Assembly: GCF_900199545.1 (NCBI RefSeq)
Contig: NZ_LT962671.1
Location: forward strand, 2,065,415 to 2,129,414
Direction: 5' to 3'
Source: Raoultibacter massiliensis
GTDB taxonomy: Bacteria > Actinomycetota > Coriobacteriia > Coriobacteriales > Eggerthellaceae
DNA: 64,000 bases
The notes beneath the pieces are model-generated. The model made no database searches. It was given only the letters and a program-made list of their open reading frames with translations, and was not told the DNA's origin. Numbering within the stretch: the first letter of the stretch is position 1; every line of letters begins with the position of its first letter. Both the position numbers and the translations under genes were made by a program. This document shows, piece by piece, positions 55,191 through 63,640 of the stretch.

Positions 55191-56945
55191 TTATTCGTTT
55201 TCGGCGATGTACTTGCCGGTCAAATAACCGAAGGTGATGCAAGTCATACCGTAGTTCGCGCCCTCGATCATGAACGTGTAGGTTCCCGAGAACATGTCGC
55301 CCACCATCGTGCCCACGTTGTACAGGCCGGGAAGCGGCTTGTCATCGGCGTCGCACACCTGCATGTGCACGTTGGTGTTCAACCCGCCGAGCACCGTCAA
55401 AAAGCCGAACGTCTCGCACATCTCGCCGAAGAACGGGCCTTCTTCGATCTTATGCAGATGCTGCGGATCCTTATGGAAGTCCTCGTCCACGCCCTTTTCC
55501 GCAAGCTCGTTGTAGCGGTTGACCGTCTCGATCGTTTCTTTCGGAAGGCCGAGTTTCTCGATAACCTCCTCGATCGTGTCGCCCATAACGTAGGTCTGCC
55601 CGTTGCCCTCAGCGGTTTTGGTCCAGCCCGCAACCGCAGCCGCAATGGCCTCTTCGCCGGTCATCATCGAGTCAACCGTCCAGTCGCCCGAAACGGCCTC
55701 GTGCTTCGCATAGCCCGCATCCCAGATCGCGTACGCTTTCTTCTCGGGAAGCAGCATGATGTTTTCAGCCGCCATAGGACCTATGCAGTCCTCGTTCATG
55801 TAGCGCTGACCATCACGGTCGAGCAGAAGTCCGAGATGGTTGGTGTAGAGGTTGCGCGGACCGGGAGCCCAATACGATCCCATCGTGCAATTCGGGAAGC
55901 TCTTCTGCCATGCGGCGCCGACCCACAGCCCCATCTTCTGGCCCTGGCCTTTGTAGATGCCGCCGTACTTGAAGCCCTGATCGTAGTCCGGTTCGCTGTC
56001 GTAGACCTTCGGGTCGACGAAATCAGCGGTCTCAGGGCAAAAGCAACGCATCATATCGCGATCTCCCGAGAAGTCGCCCGTTGCCAGCACGATGGCGTTC
56101 TTGCCGACGTACTTCGCATAGGTGCCGTCTTCTCGCTTGCAGATGACCGCGGTTACGCGTCCCGTGTTGTCACCTTCGCGAACAAGCTGCTCGGCAACGT
56201 TCTTGTAATAGATCGCACCGCCCAGATCTTCGGTGAGATGGCGGGCAAGCTCGTAGACCAAGAGCGGCTGCATCTTGCCTGTAACGACTTCCATGTTCTC
56301 CTCAGGAGGCTCCTGGCCGTTGAGATTCCAGCCCACGGCAGCCGTGCGCTGCAGGTAGAGGCTATCCTCCTCATCGGGCGTCCCGATTTCGATATCGATC
56401 GAGTAGCCGGCCTTTTCCATAAGGTCGATCGTCCAGTTCATGGCCGTCTCGGAGTTGTTGTAGTGCTGGTACCACTTGCGCTGGTCGACCTTGTGCATCT
56501 GGCAGAATATCTCCTTTTGGTACTGCGAGACGGGAACGCGCGGATACCCCTGCTCCTCGAACGCCTTGCAGAACACGGCGTTGTTCGAACCGCCGCGCGA
56601 CGTCGGCTTGGTGGAGGCCGACACGATGACGACGTTCTTGCCCTCTTCGGCGGCGCTGTTCGCCGTCATGAGGCCCGCCGTGCCGGCGCCGACGACAATC
56701 ACGTCGGCCTCGATGGTTTCGGCGATGTCGCCCTCCGCAATCGGCTCGGGCGGAATCTCGAACGACCATTTGCGCTTCATGGATTCTGCGGTCAGATATT
56801 CCTCCCCGTCGGCCGACACGGGCGTTTCAACATCCTTCTTGCCGGCATCGCCGCTCGGCGCGCACGCCCCGAGCGTGGCCGCAGCCACAGCCCCCATGGC
56901 AGTGACGCCAGCGCCTTTGAGGAAATTCCTACGATCCAATTCCAT
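55191..56945 (-). CDS. Tat-exported FAD-dependent reductase
   Basis: 584 aa. Signal DRRNFLKG, hydrophobic core and LGACAP. FAD motif GAGTAG is intact, but the acidic residue that normally ends the second strand (E in EK) is replaced: the sequence reads VIVSAS, followed by an insert. So FAD ribose binding may differ. A 9-bp inverted repeat lies 40 bases upstream. The convergent LuxR gene at 53536 probably regulates it. Substrate unknown. Confidence 0.83.
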   Translation of the reverse strand: MELDRRNFLKGAGVTAMGAVAAATLGACAPSGDAGKKDVETPVSADGEEYLTAESMKRKWSFEIPPEPIAEGDIAETIEADVIVVGAGTAGLMTANSAAEEGKNVVIVSASTKPTSRGGSNNAVFCKAFEEQGYPRVPVSQYQKEIFCQMHKVDQRKWYQHYNNSETAMNWTIDLMEKAGYSIDIEIGTPDEEDSLYLQRTAAVGWNLNGQEPPEENMEVVTGKMQPLLVYELARHLTEDLGGAIYYKNVAEQLVREGDNTGRVTAVICKREDGTYAKYVGKNAIVLATGDFSGDRDMMRCFCPETADFVDPKVYDSEPDYDQGFKYGGIYKGQGQKMGLWVGAAWQKSFPNCTMGSYWAPGPRNLYTNHLGLLLDRDGQRYMNEDCIGPMAAENIMLLPEKKAYAIWDAGYAKHEAVSGDWTVDSMMTGEEAIAAAVAGWTKTAEGNGQTYVMGDTIEEVIEKLGLPKETIETVNRYNELAEKGVDEDFHKDPQHLHKIEEGPFFGEMCETFGFLTVLGGLNTNVHMQVCDADDKPLPGLYNVGTMVGDMFSGTYTFMIEGANYGMTCITFGYLTGKYIAENE

Positions 56946-56985
56946 GTTTTTTCTCCCTTCCTGATGGTTTCACGCAGCTGGTTTC

Positions 56986-57015
56986 GCCCATCCGCACCCG
57001 TTGCCCGCGGATGGG
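56986..57015. promoter_or_regulatory. Inverted repeat upstream of the FAD reductase
   Basis: CCCATCCGC (56987-56995) and GCGGATGGG (57007-57015), 11-base spacer, about 40 bases before the start codon. Candidate operator for the neighbouring LuxR protein. Confidence 0.5.
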
Positions 57016-57108
57016 GCGCATGCCGAACATGCGTGTAAGAGGATTTCCCTATCGGGGCTTGTGCCCGCTCCTCTCGCACCGCACTCTATGAAAAATCAGG
57101 AAGCAGGG

Positions 57109-57165
57109 TATCCCCCGCAACGGGGCTACATTCGGTTTTCAACCTTTGGCCCGTTTTGGGGGATA
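57109..57165 (-). terminator. Stem-loop after trmO
   Basis: TATCCCCC and GGGGGATA with an inner AACGGG/CCCGTT pair form a long stem 20 bases after the trmO stop codon. Likely terminator; no long T-tract. Confidence 0.55.
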
Positions 57166-57183
57166 AATGACCTGGGGTTTCAA

Positions 57184-57660
57184 TTAGAACGTGAACTCTG
57201 CATCCCAGTTGAAATCGCCCGACGTCTCGACATCAGCAGGCCAGTGATCGCACCACGCGGGAACCGAGGGGCTCGCCACGCGATCGACGCTCGGCGTGTA
57301 CGGCTTGATGTCGATGACGGGGGTTCCCAGCTCGGCGTCGATGTAGTACGTGCTGACGCATCCCCGCTCGATATCGAGATCCGCCACATCGACAACGGAT
57401 GCGCATACCGGGTTCGGTCGGATGGGAGAGCGGGTGGCGAAAATTCCCAAGGGGGCTTTCACCTTCCGGTAGGGCATTCCCGCGTCGAGAAGCGTGCGGT
57501 ACTCGGGTTCATCGGCCCCACTCGCCCACCACAAAACAATGAGATGGCTGAAGCCTTCGAGACCGCGAAGGCCCGCTCGGTAGGCCTCGTCGATTGCGAT
57601 GACCTGCCCGCATTCTCCCGAACGTATCTCGCCGATGGGATTGATGGTTATCTCTTTCAT
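57184..57660 (-). CDS. trmO: TrmO-type tRNA m6t6A37 methyltransferase
   Basis: 158 aa. YaeB/TrmO family, a SAM-dependent enzyme that methylates N6-threonylcarbamoyladenosine at tRNA position 37. Characteristic GIFATRSPIRPNPV and DIKPYTPSVD are present; it lacks the C-terminal extension of the E. coli protein. Start at 57660 with GAAAGGAG upstream. Alone between the reductase and MerR genes. Confidence 0.85.
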   Translation of the reverse strand: MKEITINPIGEIRSGECGQVIAIDEAYRAGLRGLEGFSHLIVLWWASGADEPEYRTLLDAGMPYRKVKAPLGIFATRSPIRPNPVCASVVDVADLDIERGCVSTYYIDAELGTPVIDIKPYTPSVDRVASPSVPAWCDHWPADVETSGDFNWDAEFTF

Positions 57661-57830
57661 GAAGCTGCTCCTTTCAATTGGCTTAAGGAACATACAGGCT
57701 GACATCGTGTCAGGGTCAACAGGATGTTTCGGCGCAGCAGAAAACGAGCGCATGAGACGCACCGTATCGACCTGCAGGCTGATGCCGGGACCCTCGGGTC
57801 ACCCGCACTGCAACAACAGACGAGCAGCGA

Positions 57831-58661
57831 TCAGCTCCGCGCGGTTTTCGTTTGGACGGGTATCTGGAATTCCGTCAGGTATTCAGAAGGGTCATCCGCG
57901 TTCCAGCAGCCGCGATGGGCGATCTCGCGGGTGTTTCCCGCCATTTCGAGCGAAGGATGAGCTTCGAGCCATTGGGCGAACGACGCATACACCGAAGCGA
58001 TGTTCTCGTAAGGACCGTATATCATGACCGAGGCAACCTCGGGGTATGCCTGAGTTCGGTAAAAGCGAACCGCCCCCGAGCCTTCGCGCATTTCATCGAC
58101 AGCTACGGCAACTTCGATGTCGACGCCCTCGCCTTCGCCGCCTTCGTTATGAAACTCGCAGAATTCGATGTACGGATCGGAAACGGATATCCTTTCCGCC
58201 TTCATGTACGCGCCAAGCGCCTCCCACGCCAGACGCTCGTCATCGTAGGCGGAAATGGTCATCCGCAAAGAGACGACGTCGTAGGCAGGAACCGATACGA
58301 GCGATACCTCGTAGTCGAAAAGGCTCGAGCCTGTAAGCACCGCACGTCTAAGATTTTCCAAATCGGAGAGCATCCGCTCGCTTCGCTCGATATCTGCGCG
58401 AAGCTCCTTGCCCCTTCTTTCCAGTTCGTTTGCCAGCGCCTCGTCATCAAGCGTCGATAATCGCTTGATATCCTCGATGCCGAATCCCATGTCACGCAAC
58501 GTTGTGATTTTGTTGGCATGGGGAAGCTGTTCCACCGAATAGAGGCGATAGCCGCTTTTCGCATCGATTTCAGCCGGCACGAGCAAACCAAGCTTATCGT
58601 AGTGACGAAGCATCCGCACCGATATGCGCGACAGCCGAGAGAACTCCCCTATTTTGAACAT
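57831..58661 (-). CDS. MerR-family regulator with GyrI-like effector domain
   Basis: 276 aa. N-terminal MerR helix-turn-helix (FKIGEFSRLSRISVRMLRHYDKLGLLVPAEID), coiled coil (85-110), then a GyrI/BmrR-type effector-binding domain. Such proteins sense hydrophobic small molecules and control efflux or stress genes. Start at 58661 with GGAGGTG upstream. Targets not evident; no efflux gene adjacent. Confidence 0.88.
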   Translation of the reverse strand: MFKIGEFSRLSRISVRMLRHYDKLGLLVPAEIDAKSGYRLYSVEQLPHANKITTLRDMGFGIEDIKRLSTLDDEALANELERRGKELRADIERSERMLSDLENLRRAVLTGSSLFDYEVSLVSVPAYDVVSLRMTISAYDDERLAWEALGAYMKAERISVSDPYIEFCEFHNEGGEGEGVDIEVAVAVDEMREGSGAVRFYRTQAYPEVASVMIYGPYENIASVYASFAQWLEAHPSLEMAGNTREIAHRGCWNADDPSEYLTEFQIPVQTKTARS

Positions 58662-58776
58662 GCTTGCACCTCCGATAATATCCTCTTGCCGCCGATGCTC
58701 CGCTCCCGTTGTCAGGAAGCGCAAGCCGATGCGGTCCGTCGAATCGGTTGGCCGCAACCAGCCCCGCACACAGAAA

Positions 58777-58796
58777 ACGGGGGCCGAAGCCCCCGT
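58777..58796 (-). terminator. Terminator of the ribosomal/RNA polymerase operon
   Basis: ACGGGGGC-ttcg-GCCCCCGT on the minus strand followed by TTTTC, 36 bp after the rplQ stop. Confidence 0.9.
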
Positions 58797-58831
58797 CTGA
58801 TTTAGCTCTATGCTGTTCGCAAGCGCTGCGC

Positions 58832-59506
58832 TTACTTGGCCTCTTCAGCCTTTTCCTCAGCAGCGGTTTCAGCCTTCTGGGTTTCCTCTTTGGCCTCCGC
58901 AGCCTCAGCAGCGGTCTCGGCAGCCTCGACGGCGGCCTCGGTGTCACCCGCCTCATCGGCAGCTTCGACGGAAGCCTCGGCTTCCTCCTTCACTGCCTCC
59001 TCGATCTGCTCGAGCTCTTCGGCGGCCTCTTTGGCCTCTTCAGCCTCAACAGCCTTGGCCTCTTCGGTCTTCTCGGCCTTCTTCGGAGAAGCCTTCTTAG
59101 CGGCGGATTTCTTCGCAGCCGGCTTCTCTTCCGCCTTCTTCTTCACGGGCTCGGTCACGAGCTCGATGATGACCATGGGGGCATTGTCGCCTTTGCGGTT
59201 GCCGAGCTTCATGATGCGGGTGTAGCCGCCCTGACGATCGGAGAACATGCCCTGCTCGACCTTCTCGAAGATCTCGCGAACGAGCTCTTTATCGCCAAGC
59301 GCCGCAATGGCGAGACGGCGGGAATGAAGGTCGCCCTTCTTAGCCCAGGTGATGATCTTGTCGACATCGCCACGGATCTCTTTGGCGCGCGCATCGACCG
59401 TCTTGATACGGTCGTTCAGGAACAACGCACCGACCAGGCTCTTCTTCATTGCCTTGGTGTGGCTCGCGTCGGTACCGAGCTTGCGACCTTTCTTATAGTG
59501 TCTCAT
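58832..59506 (-). CDS. rplQ: 50S ribosomal protein L17 with long acidic C-terminal tail
   Basis: 224 aa: residues 1-118 are a normal bacterial L17 (MRHYKKGRKLGTDASHTKAM...), the next 105 are a low-complexity Lys/Ala/Glu tail, basic first and then strongly acidic. Part of the tail is almost repeated in the stand-alone protein at 53026-53262. L17 in most bacteria ends near 120-130 aa. Last gene of the infA-rplQ operon. Confidence 0.95.
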   Translation of the reverse strand: MRHYKKGRKLGTDASHTKAMKKSLVGALFLNDRIKTVDARAKEIRGDVDKIITWAKKGDLHSRRLAIAALGDKELVREIFEKVEQGMFSDRQGGYTRIMKLGNRKGDNAPMVIIELVTEPVKKKAEEKPAAKKSAAKKASPKKAEKTEEAKAVEAEEAKEAAEELEQIEEAVKEEAEASVEAADEAGDTEAAVEAAETAAEAAEAKEETQKAETAAEEKAEEAK

Positions 59507-59519
59507 CGTTATCTAACTC

Positions 59520-60470
59520 CTATAGCTTCAAATTGAGATCCATCGAGATCAGCTTATCTTTGACCTCTTCGATGGATTTCGCACCAAAGTTCCTGATATT
59601 CAAAAGGTCGTTCTCAGAGAACTCGACGAGCTGGCGCACGGAATGGATGCCCGCGCGCTTCAGGCAGTTGTAGGAGCGAACCGAAAGGTCCAGATCCTCG
59701 ATCTGCTTGTCGAGTTCCGCGTTGCTCTCCTGGCCTTCGGGAGCGAAGATCGAGGCAACCTCGCCTTCCTCTTCCTCGAGGGTATCGGAAAGGCTCAAGA
59801 ACGCGCCCATGTACTGGTTGATAATGTTAGACGCGCGGCAGATCGCCTCAGTCGGGGCGATGGAGCCGTCGGTCTCAACCTCCAACACCAACTTATCGTA
59901 GTCGGTGCGCTGGCCAACGCGGGTGTCGGTTACGTTCAACGTGCAACGACGAACCGGCGAGAACAGCGAGTCGACATGGATGACGCCGATGGGATCCTCG
60001 GTGCGCTTGTTGCGCTCAGCCGAGACGTAGCCGCGGCCGACGCCGATGCGGATGGTCATATCGAGCTGACCGCCGTCGGCAACCGTGGCAATGACATGCT
60101 CGGGGTTGATCAGCGTGAATTCGGTGGGGATATCGAGATCCGCACCGGTGACCGTGCAAGGTCCTTCAGCCAATACGTGAGCAGTCGCCTCTTCGATGTC
60201 ATCGGAAAGTGCGGAAAACACCAGGCCTTTCACATTCAGCACGATGTCGGTAATATCTTCGATCACGCCTTCAGCGGTGGTGAACTCGTGCTGCACTCCC
60301 TCGAGCTGGATCGCGGTTGCTTTCGCACCGTCCAGCGACGAAAGGAGCACTCGACGCATGCAGTTACCCAATGTGTAACCGTAACCACGCTCAAGCGGCT
60401 CGACAACGAAACGAGCAACGGTCTCGTTAATCTCTTCCGTTGTTACCGTCGGCCTCATGAACTCTGTCAT
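59520..60470 (-). CDS. rpoA: DNA-directed RNA polymerase subunit alpha
   Basis: 316 aa. N-terminal dimerisation domain (FVVEPLERGYGYTLGNCMRRVLLSSL) and C-terminal HhH domain (LDLSVRSYNCLKRAGIHSVRQLVEF...LLNIRNFGAKSIEEV) that contacts UP elements and activators. Normal length. Follows rpsD by 33 bp. Confidence 0.98.
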   Translation of the reverse strand: MTEFMRPTVTTEEINETVARFVVEPLERGYGYTLGNCMRRVLLSSLDGAKATAIQLEGVQHEFTTAEGVIEDITDIVLNVKGLVFSALSDDIEEATAHVLAEGPCTVTGADLDIPTEFTLINPEHVIATVADGGQLDMTIRIGVGRGYVSAERNKRTEDPIGVIHVDSLFSPVRRCTLNVTDTRVGQRTDYDKLVLEVETDGSIAPTEAICRASNIINQYMGAFLSLSDTLEEEEGEVASIFAPEGQESNAELDKQIEDLDLSVRSYNCLKRAGIHSVRQLVEFSENDLLNIRNFGAKSIEEVKDKLISMDLNLKL

Positions 60471-60503
60471 ATTGTGTAAGCCTCCTTCTAGTATGCCGCA
60501 ATG

Positions 60504-61130
60504 TTATTTCGAGTAAAGTTCGACAATAAGCTGTTCGCGAATGTCGAGATCGATCTGATCGCGCTGCGGGAGGGAAAGCACACTGCCCTGCAGCTTCTCG
60601 ATGTCGACTTCCAGCCATGCGGGGACTTGCACACGCTCGTTGGAGATGAGCGCACTCTTGATGACAAGCATATCCTTGGCCTTCGGAGCCACGGCGACAA
60701 GATCGCCCGGACGCACGCGGAACGACGGAATGTCGACGCGCTTGCCGTTGACGGTGATATGGCCGTGACGGACCTGCTGACGAGCCTCTGCGCGGGACTT
60801 GGCGAAACCGAGACGGTACACCACGTTGTCCAAACGGCTTTCGAGGATGCGCAGCAAGTTCTCGCCGGTGACGCCCTGCTGGCGGTTGGCAAGATCGTAA
60901 TACCCACGGAACTGCTTCTCGAGCACGCCGTAGATACGCTTGGTCTTCTGCTTTTCGCGGAGCTGATTGCGGTATTCGCTTTCCTTCACGCGCTTCTTGC
61001 CGGCTTCACCCGGCGCATAGTTGCGACGCTCCAAGGCACATTTGTCCGTATAGCAGCGATCGCCTTTAAGGAACAGCTTCGTCCCTTCGCGGCGGCACAA
61101 TCTGCAGTCCGCCCCTGTGTATCGAGCCAT
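60504..61130 (-). CDS. rpsD: 30S ribosomal protein S4 (zinc-binding C+ form)
   Basis: 208 aa. Cys9, Cys12, Cys26 and Cys31 (DCRLC, RCYTDKC) form the zinc site of the C+ variant. S4 RNA-binding domain [21 protein letters not shown] present. It nucleates 30S assembly and is usually an autoregulator of its operon. Confidence 0.98.
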   Translation of the reverse strand: MARYTGADCRLCRREGTKLFLKGDRCYTDKCALERRNYAPGEAGKKRVKESEYRNQLREKQKTKRIYGVLEKQFRGYYDLANRQQGVTGENLLRILESRLDNVVYRLGFAKSRAEARQQVRHGHITVNGKRVDIPSFRVRPGDLVAVAPKAKDMLVIKSALISNERVQVPAWLEVDIEKLQGSVLSLPQRDQIDLDIREQLIVELYSK

Positions 61131-61146
61131 GTGTAGATCCTTTCAG

Positions 61147-61545
61147 TTAAACGCGACGACGCTTGCGCGGACGGCAACCGTTGTGCGGGATAGGCGTGCA
61201 ATCTTGAATGCTGGCGATTTCGAGCCCAGCAGCCTGGAGCGAGCGGATGGCGGTCTCACGACCGGAACCCGGACCCTTGACGAACACGGAGACCTTACGC
61301 AGGCCGTGCTCCATCGCGGTCTTCGCTGCCGCTTCCGCAGCCATCTGCGCTGCGAACGGGGTGGACTTGCGAGAGCCCTTGAACCCGACCGTACCAGCGG
61401 ACTGCCACGAGATCACATTACCCTGAGGATCGGTGATGCTCACGATAGTGTTGTTAAACGTAGATTTGATATGCGCTGCACCGACGGCGATGTTCTTGCG
61501 TTCGGAACGCTTGAGGCGCGTGCGCACGTTCTTCTTTGCTGCCAC
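61147..61545 (-). CDS. rpsK: 30S ribosomal protein S11
   Basis: 132 aa, complete; motifs [20 protein letters not shown] and the conserved end [18 protein letters not shown]. The start codon is GTG at 61545, preceded by GAGGT. Follows rpsM by 9 bp. Confidence 0.98.
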   Translation of the reverse strand: MAAKKNVRTRLKRSERKNIAVGAAHIKSTFNNTIVSITDPQGNVISWQSAGTVGFKGSRKSTPFAAQMAAEAAAKTAMEHGLRKVSVFVKGPGSGRETAIRSLQAAGLEIASIQDCTPIPHNGCRPRKRRRV

Positions 61546-61554
61546 TTAATTACC

Positions 61555-61923
61555 TCACTTCTTCTTTCCGCCGATTTGCTTCCTGGGACCTTTGCGCGTG
61601 CGCGCATTGGTGTGCGTGCGCTGACCGCGCACGGGCAGGCCGCGACGATGACGCAAGCCGCGGTAGCAACCGATCTCCATGAGGCGTTTGATGTTCTGGG
61701 AAACCTCGCGATGCAGGTCGCCTTCGACCTTGAGGTTGTCCTGGATGTAATCACGCAGCTTGGTCAGATCGTCTTCGCTCAGGTCTTTCACGCGAATATC
61801 AGGATCGACACCGGTTTCTGCAATGATCTTCTTGGCTGTGGTGGGGCCAATGCCGTAAATGTAGGTCAAGCCGACTTCAATGCGCTTATCGCGAGGAAGG
61901 TCGACACCAACAAGACGTGCCAT
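61555..61923 (-). CDS. rpsM: 30S ribosomal protein S13
   Basis: 122 aa, complete, with [38 protein letters not shown] and a basic C-terminus ending KKK. In the conserved order rpmJ-rpsM-rpsK. Confidence 0.98.
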   Translation of the reverse strand: MARLVGVDLPRDKRIEVGLTYIYGIGPTTAKKIIAETGVDPDIRVKDLSEDDLTKLRDYIQDNLKVEGDLHREVSQNIKRLMEIGCYRGLRHRRGLPVRGQRTHTNARTRKGPRKQIGGKKK

Positions 61924-61945
61924 AGGTTATTTCTCCTCTTTCTTC

Positions 61946-62059
61946 CTAGCCCTGACGCTGCTTGTGGCGCGGGTTTTCGCAGATGACGAGAACCTTGCCG
62001 TGGCGTCGGATAATCTTGCATTTGTCGCACATTTTCTTGACCGAAGGACGTACCTTCAT
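61946..62059 (-). CDS. rpmJ: 50S ribosomal protein L36
   Basis: 37 aa, too short for standard ORF lists: starts [20 protein letters not shown] and continues through [11 protein letters not shown]. Cys11, Cys14, Cys27 and His32 form the zinc site (C+ type). Preceded by GAAAGGAA. Lies between infA and rpsM as in most bacteria. Confidence 0.95.
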   Translation of the reverse strand: MKVRPSVKKMCDKCKIIRRHGKVLVICENPRHKQRQG

Positions 62060-62251
62060 AATAAATTCCTTTCGGTTTGTGCAGGTCTAAAGCGACCCTC
62101 ATCTTCTTTACTGTATAGCCACACCCAGCCGCAGGTGATTGTTGTCTCTTATGGCGGATCGGGCTGATCCACACGTTTGTTCTGCGCACTTGCATCGTGC
62201 AAGCACACAAAAACCGCACATTCGGAAACCCGAAGCGCGGGAACTTATCGC

Positions 62252-62470
62252 TTACTTGTACCTATACGTGATGCGTCCGCGATTGAGATCGTACACTGAA
62301 AGTTCTACCGTTACTTTATCTCCCGGAAGGATTTTGATATAGTGCATGCGCATCTTGCCGGAGATATGAGCCAATATCTTGTGGCCGTTCTCGAGTTCTA
62401 CCCTAAACATTGCGTTCGGCAATGCCTCGAGGACCGTACCCTCAAGCTCGATTACATCTTCTTTGGTCAA
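62252..62470 (-). CDS. infA: Translation initiation factor IF-1
   Basis: 72 aa OB-fold protein ([23 protein letters not shown]...[14 protein letters not shown]). The start codon is TTG with AAGGAGC four bases upstream. First gene of the ribosomal cluster; 190 noncoding bases separate it from rpmJ, wide for this operon. Confidence 0.97.
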   Translation of the reverse strand: MTKEDVIELEGTVLEALPNAMFRVELENGHKILAHISGKMRMHYIKILPGDKVTVELSVYDLNRGRITYRYK

Positions 62471-62690
62471 AAGTGCTCCTTAAAGCAAATAGGTCATTAA
62501 GCGACAAACGTAGATGATATCAAAAATGCAGGCCACCATGCAAGCACACAATATCTTCGTTCACACAGGCTGCACAGAAGAATTGTCTGAAAGTATCGCA
62601 TAATTCTCATTGACCGACTTCGGGCTCGCCGCTACAATAAGGAGTCGCGTTTCGCGGATGCAGCATGCACATGCTGTTCAGGCAAAAAGT

Positions 62691-62766
62691 GGGCCGTTAG
62701 CTCAGTTGGTAGAGCAGGGGACTTTTAATCCCAAGGTCGCGGGTTCGACTCCCTCACGGCCCACCA
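62691..62766 (+). tRNA. tRNA-Lys (anticodon TTT)
   Basis: 76 nt, cloverleaf with acceptor GGGCCGT/ACGGCCC, D-loop AGCTCAGTTGGTAGAGC, anticodon loop CTTTTAA, T-loop GGGTTCGACTCCC and encoded CCA. Confidence 0.97.
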
Positions 62767-62835
62767 CTTTTACCTTGGCTCTGCGCTGGAAACGCGTCAC
62801 CTGCCGTTTCGCACATGGCGGAAAGGCAATCGCAC

Positions 62836-62909
62836 TGGCCCATCGTCCAACGGCAGGACTCTGGTTTTTGGTACCAGCTATCTAGGTTCGAATCCTGGTG
62901 GGCCAGCCA
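62836..62909 (+). tRNA. tRNA-Gln (anticodon TTG)
   Basis: 74 nt, acceptor TGGCCCA/TGGGCCA, anticodon stem CTGGT/ACCAG with loop TTTTGGT, T-loop AGGTTCGAATCCT, encoded CCA. 69 bp after tRNA-Lys, probably one transcript. Confidence 0.97.
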
Positions 62910-62923
62910 TTGCAGTTTCAGGC

Positions 62924-62953
62924 AAACTCCCTCCGGGGAGTTTCTTTTTTTTG
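62924..62953 (+). terminator. Rho-independent terminator of the tRNA genes
   Basis: AAACTCCC-tccg-GGGAGTTT, then a run of T (CTTTTTTTT). Confidence 0.92.
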
Positions 62954-63014
62954 AAGCGCGGCAGGAGCTGCAGACTGAATCTGACGTTCGTCGCTCGGAT
63001 ACGCCTAAATCCAG

Positions 63015-63118
63015 CACCGTTGCACGAATGCCCCGGATCAAGCGCCGCTGCACGAATGCAACCTCCCGAGCCAAGCGCCGCTGCACGAATGACCTCCCGA
63101 ATTCGCCGCTGCTGCGCA
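63015..63118. repeat. Degenerate tandem repeats of about 33 bp
   Basis: AAGCGCCGCTGCACGAATG followed by ACCTCCCGA occurs twice (63039 and 63072), with a decayed copy on each side. Noncoding. Not a CRISPR array: units abut and no spacer pattern exists. Confidence 0.65.
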
Positions 63119-63247
63119 AGCCCCGCAACACGTGCTCCGCACGGATATGCACCCCTGAAATCAGGTCTCGCCGAACGGACTCGCGCCGAGGGTGCTTCGC
63201 AAGGGCGCTCTGCAGAGGTTCTCTGCAAGAATCACCCATCCAACAAG

Positions 63248-63473
63248 CTTCCTCTGGAAAAACGATCCGAAAATGGCGGTCAAGGCAAGCTTCTGTCAAA
63301 GATCCGATCTGCAGCGGGCCCTTCGGATGCCTTTTTGGCGCACTTTTCAGCGTTCGAATTTTCCGACCTGCGCAAACGTCGACAGGTAAGCAGCTTAGAC
63401 GCGACTTGGGCGCAGTTGAGGTGACAGAAGCTTGCCTTGACCGCCATTTTTAGCTTGTTTTCGCAAAGGGAAA
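63248..63473. mobile_element. MITE-like repeat, copy 2
   Basis: About 225 bp with the same 5' block (CTTCCTCTGGAAAAACG) and 28-bp inverted repeats (63270-63297 and 63423-63450) as the copy at 12592. The interior is only partly alike. Lies in the 730-bp gene-free stretch between tRNA-Gln and the sigma-factor gene; the rest of that stretch shows only the short tandem repeats and the tRNA terminator. Confidence 0.7.
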
Positions 63474-63640
63474 TTATTACATGGCTCTGCTTCAACGCAA
63501 AACGATGCGCAATGCTACCCTAACGCGAGTTGGCCGCATTGGAGCCTCGATACCCATCGCTAAATGCAATGGGCACATTATCGCCCTCGCATGGAACAAA
63601 TCGACCTCCTGGTGCATGTATGATGTGAGGAGGTGATCAT

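Noticed and set aside
62060..62251. Missing gene between infA and rpmJ (for example a map or adk remnant)
   Set aside because: No open frame with ribosome site; only a short hairpin (TTGCA-tcg-TGCAA) is visible.
62691..62909. Integration site of a mobile island at the tRNA genes
   Set aside because: No integrase and no duplicated tRNA 3' end found in the window.
63015..63118. Possible CRISPR-like array
   Set aside because: Units abut, differ from each other and have no spacers or cas genes.
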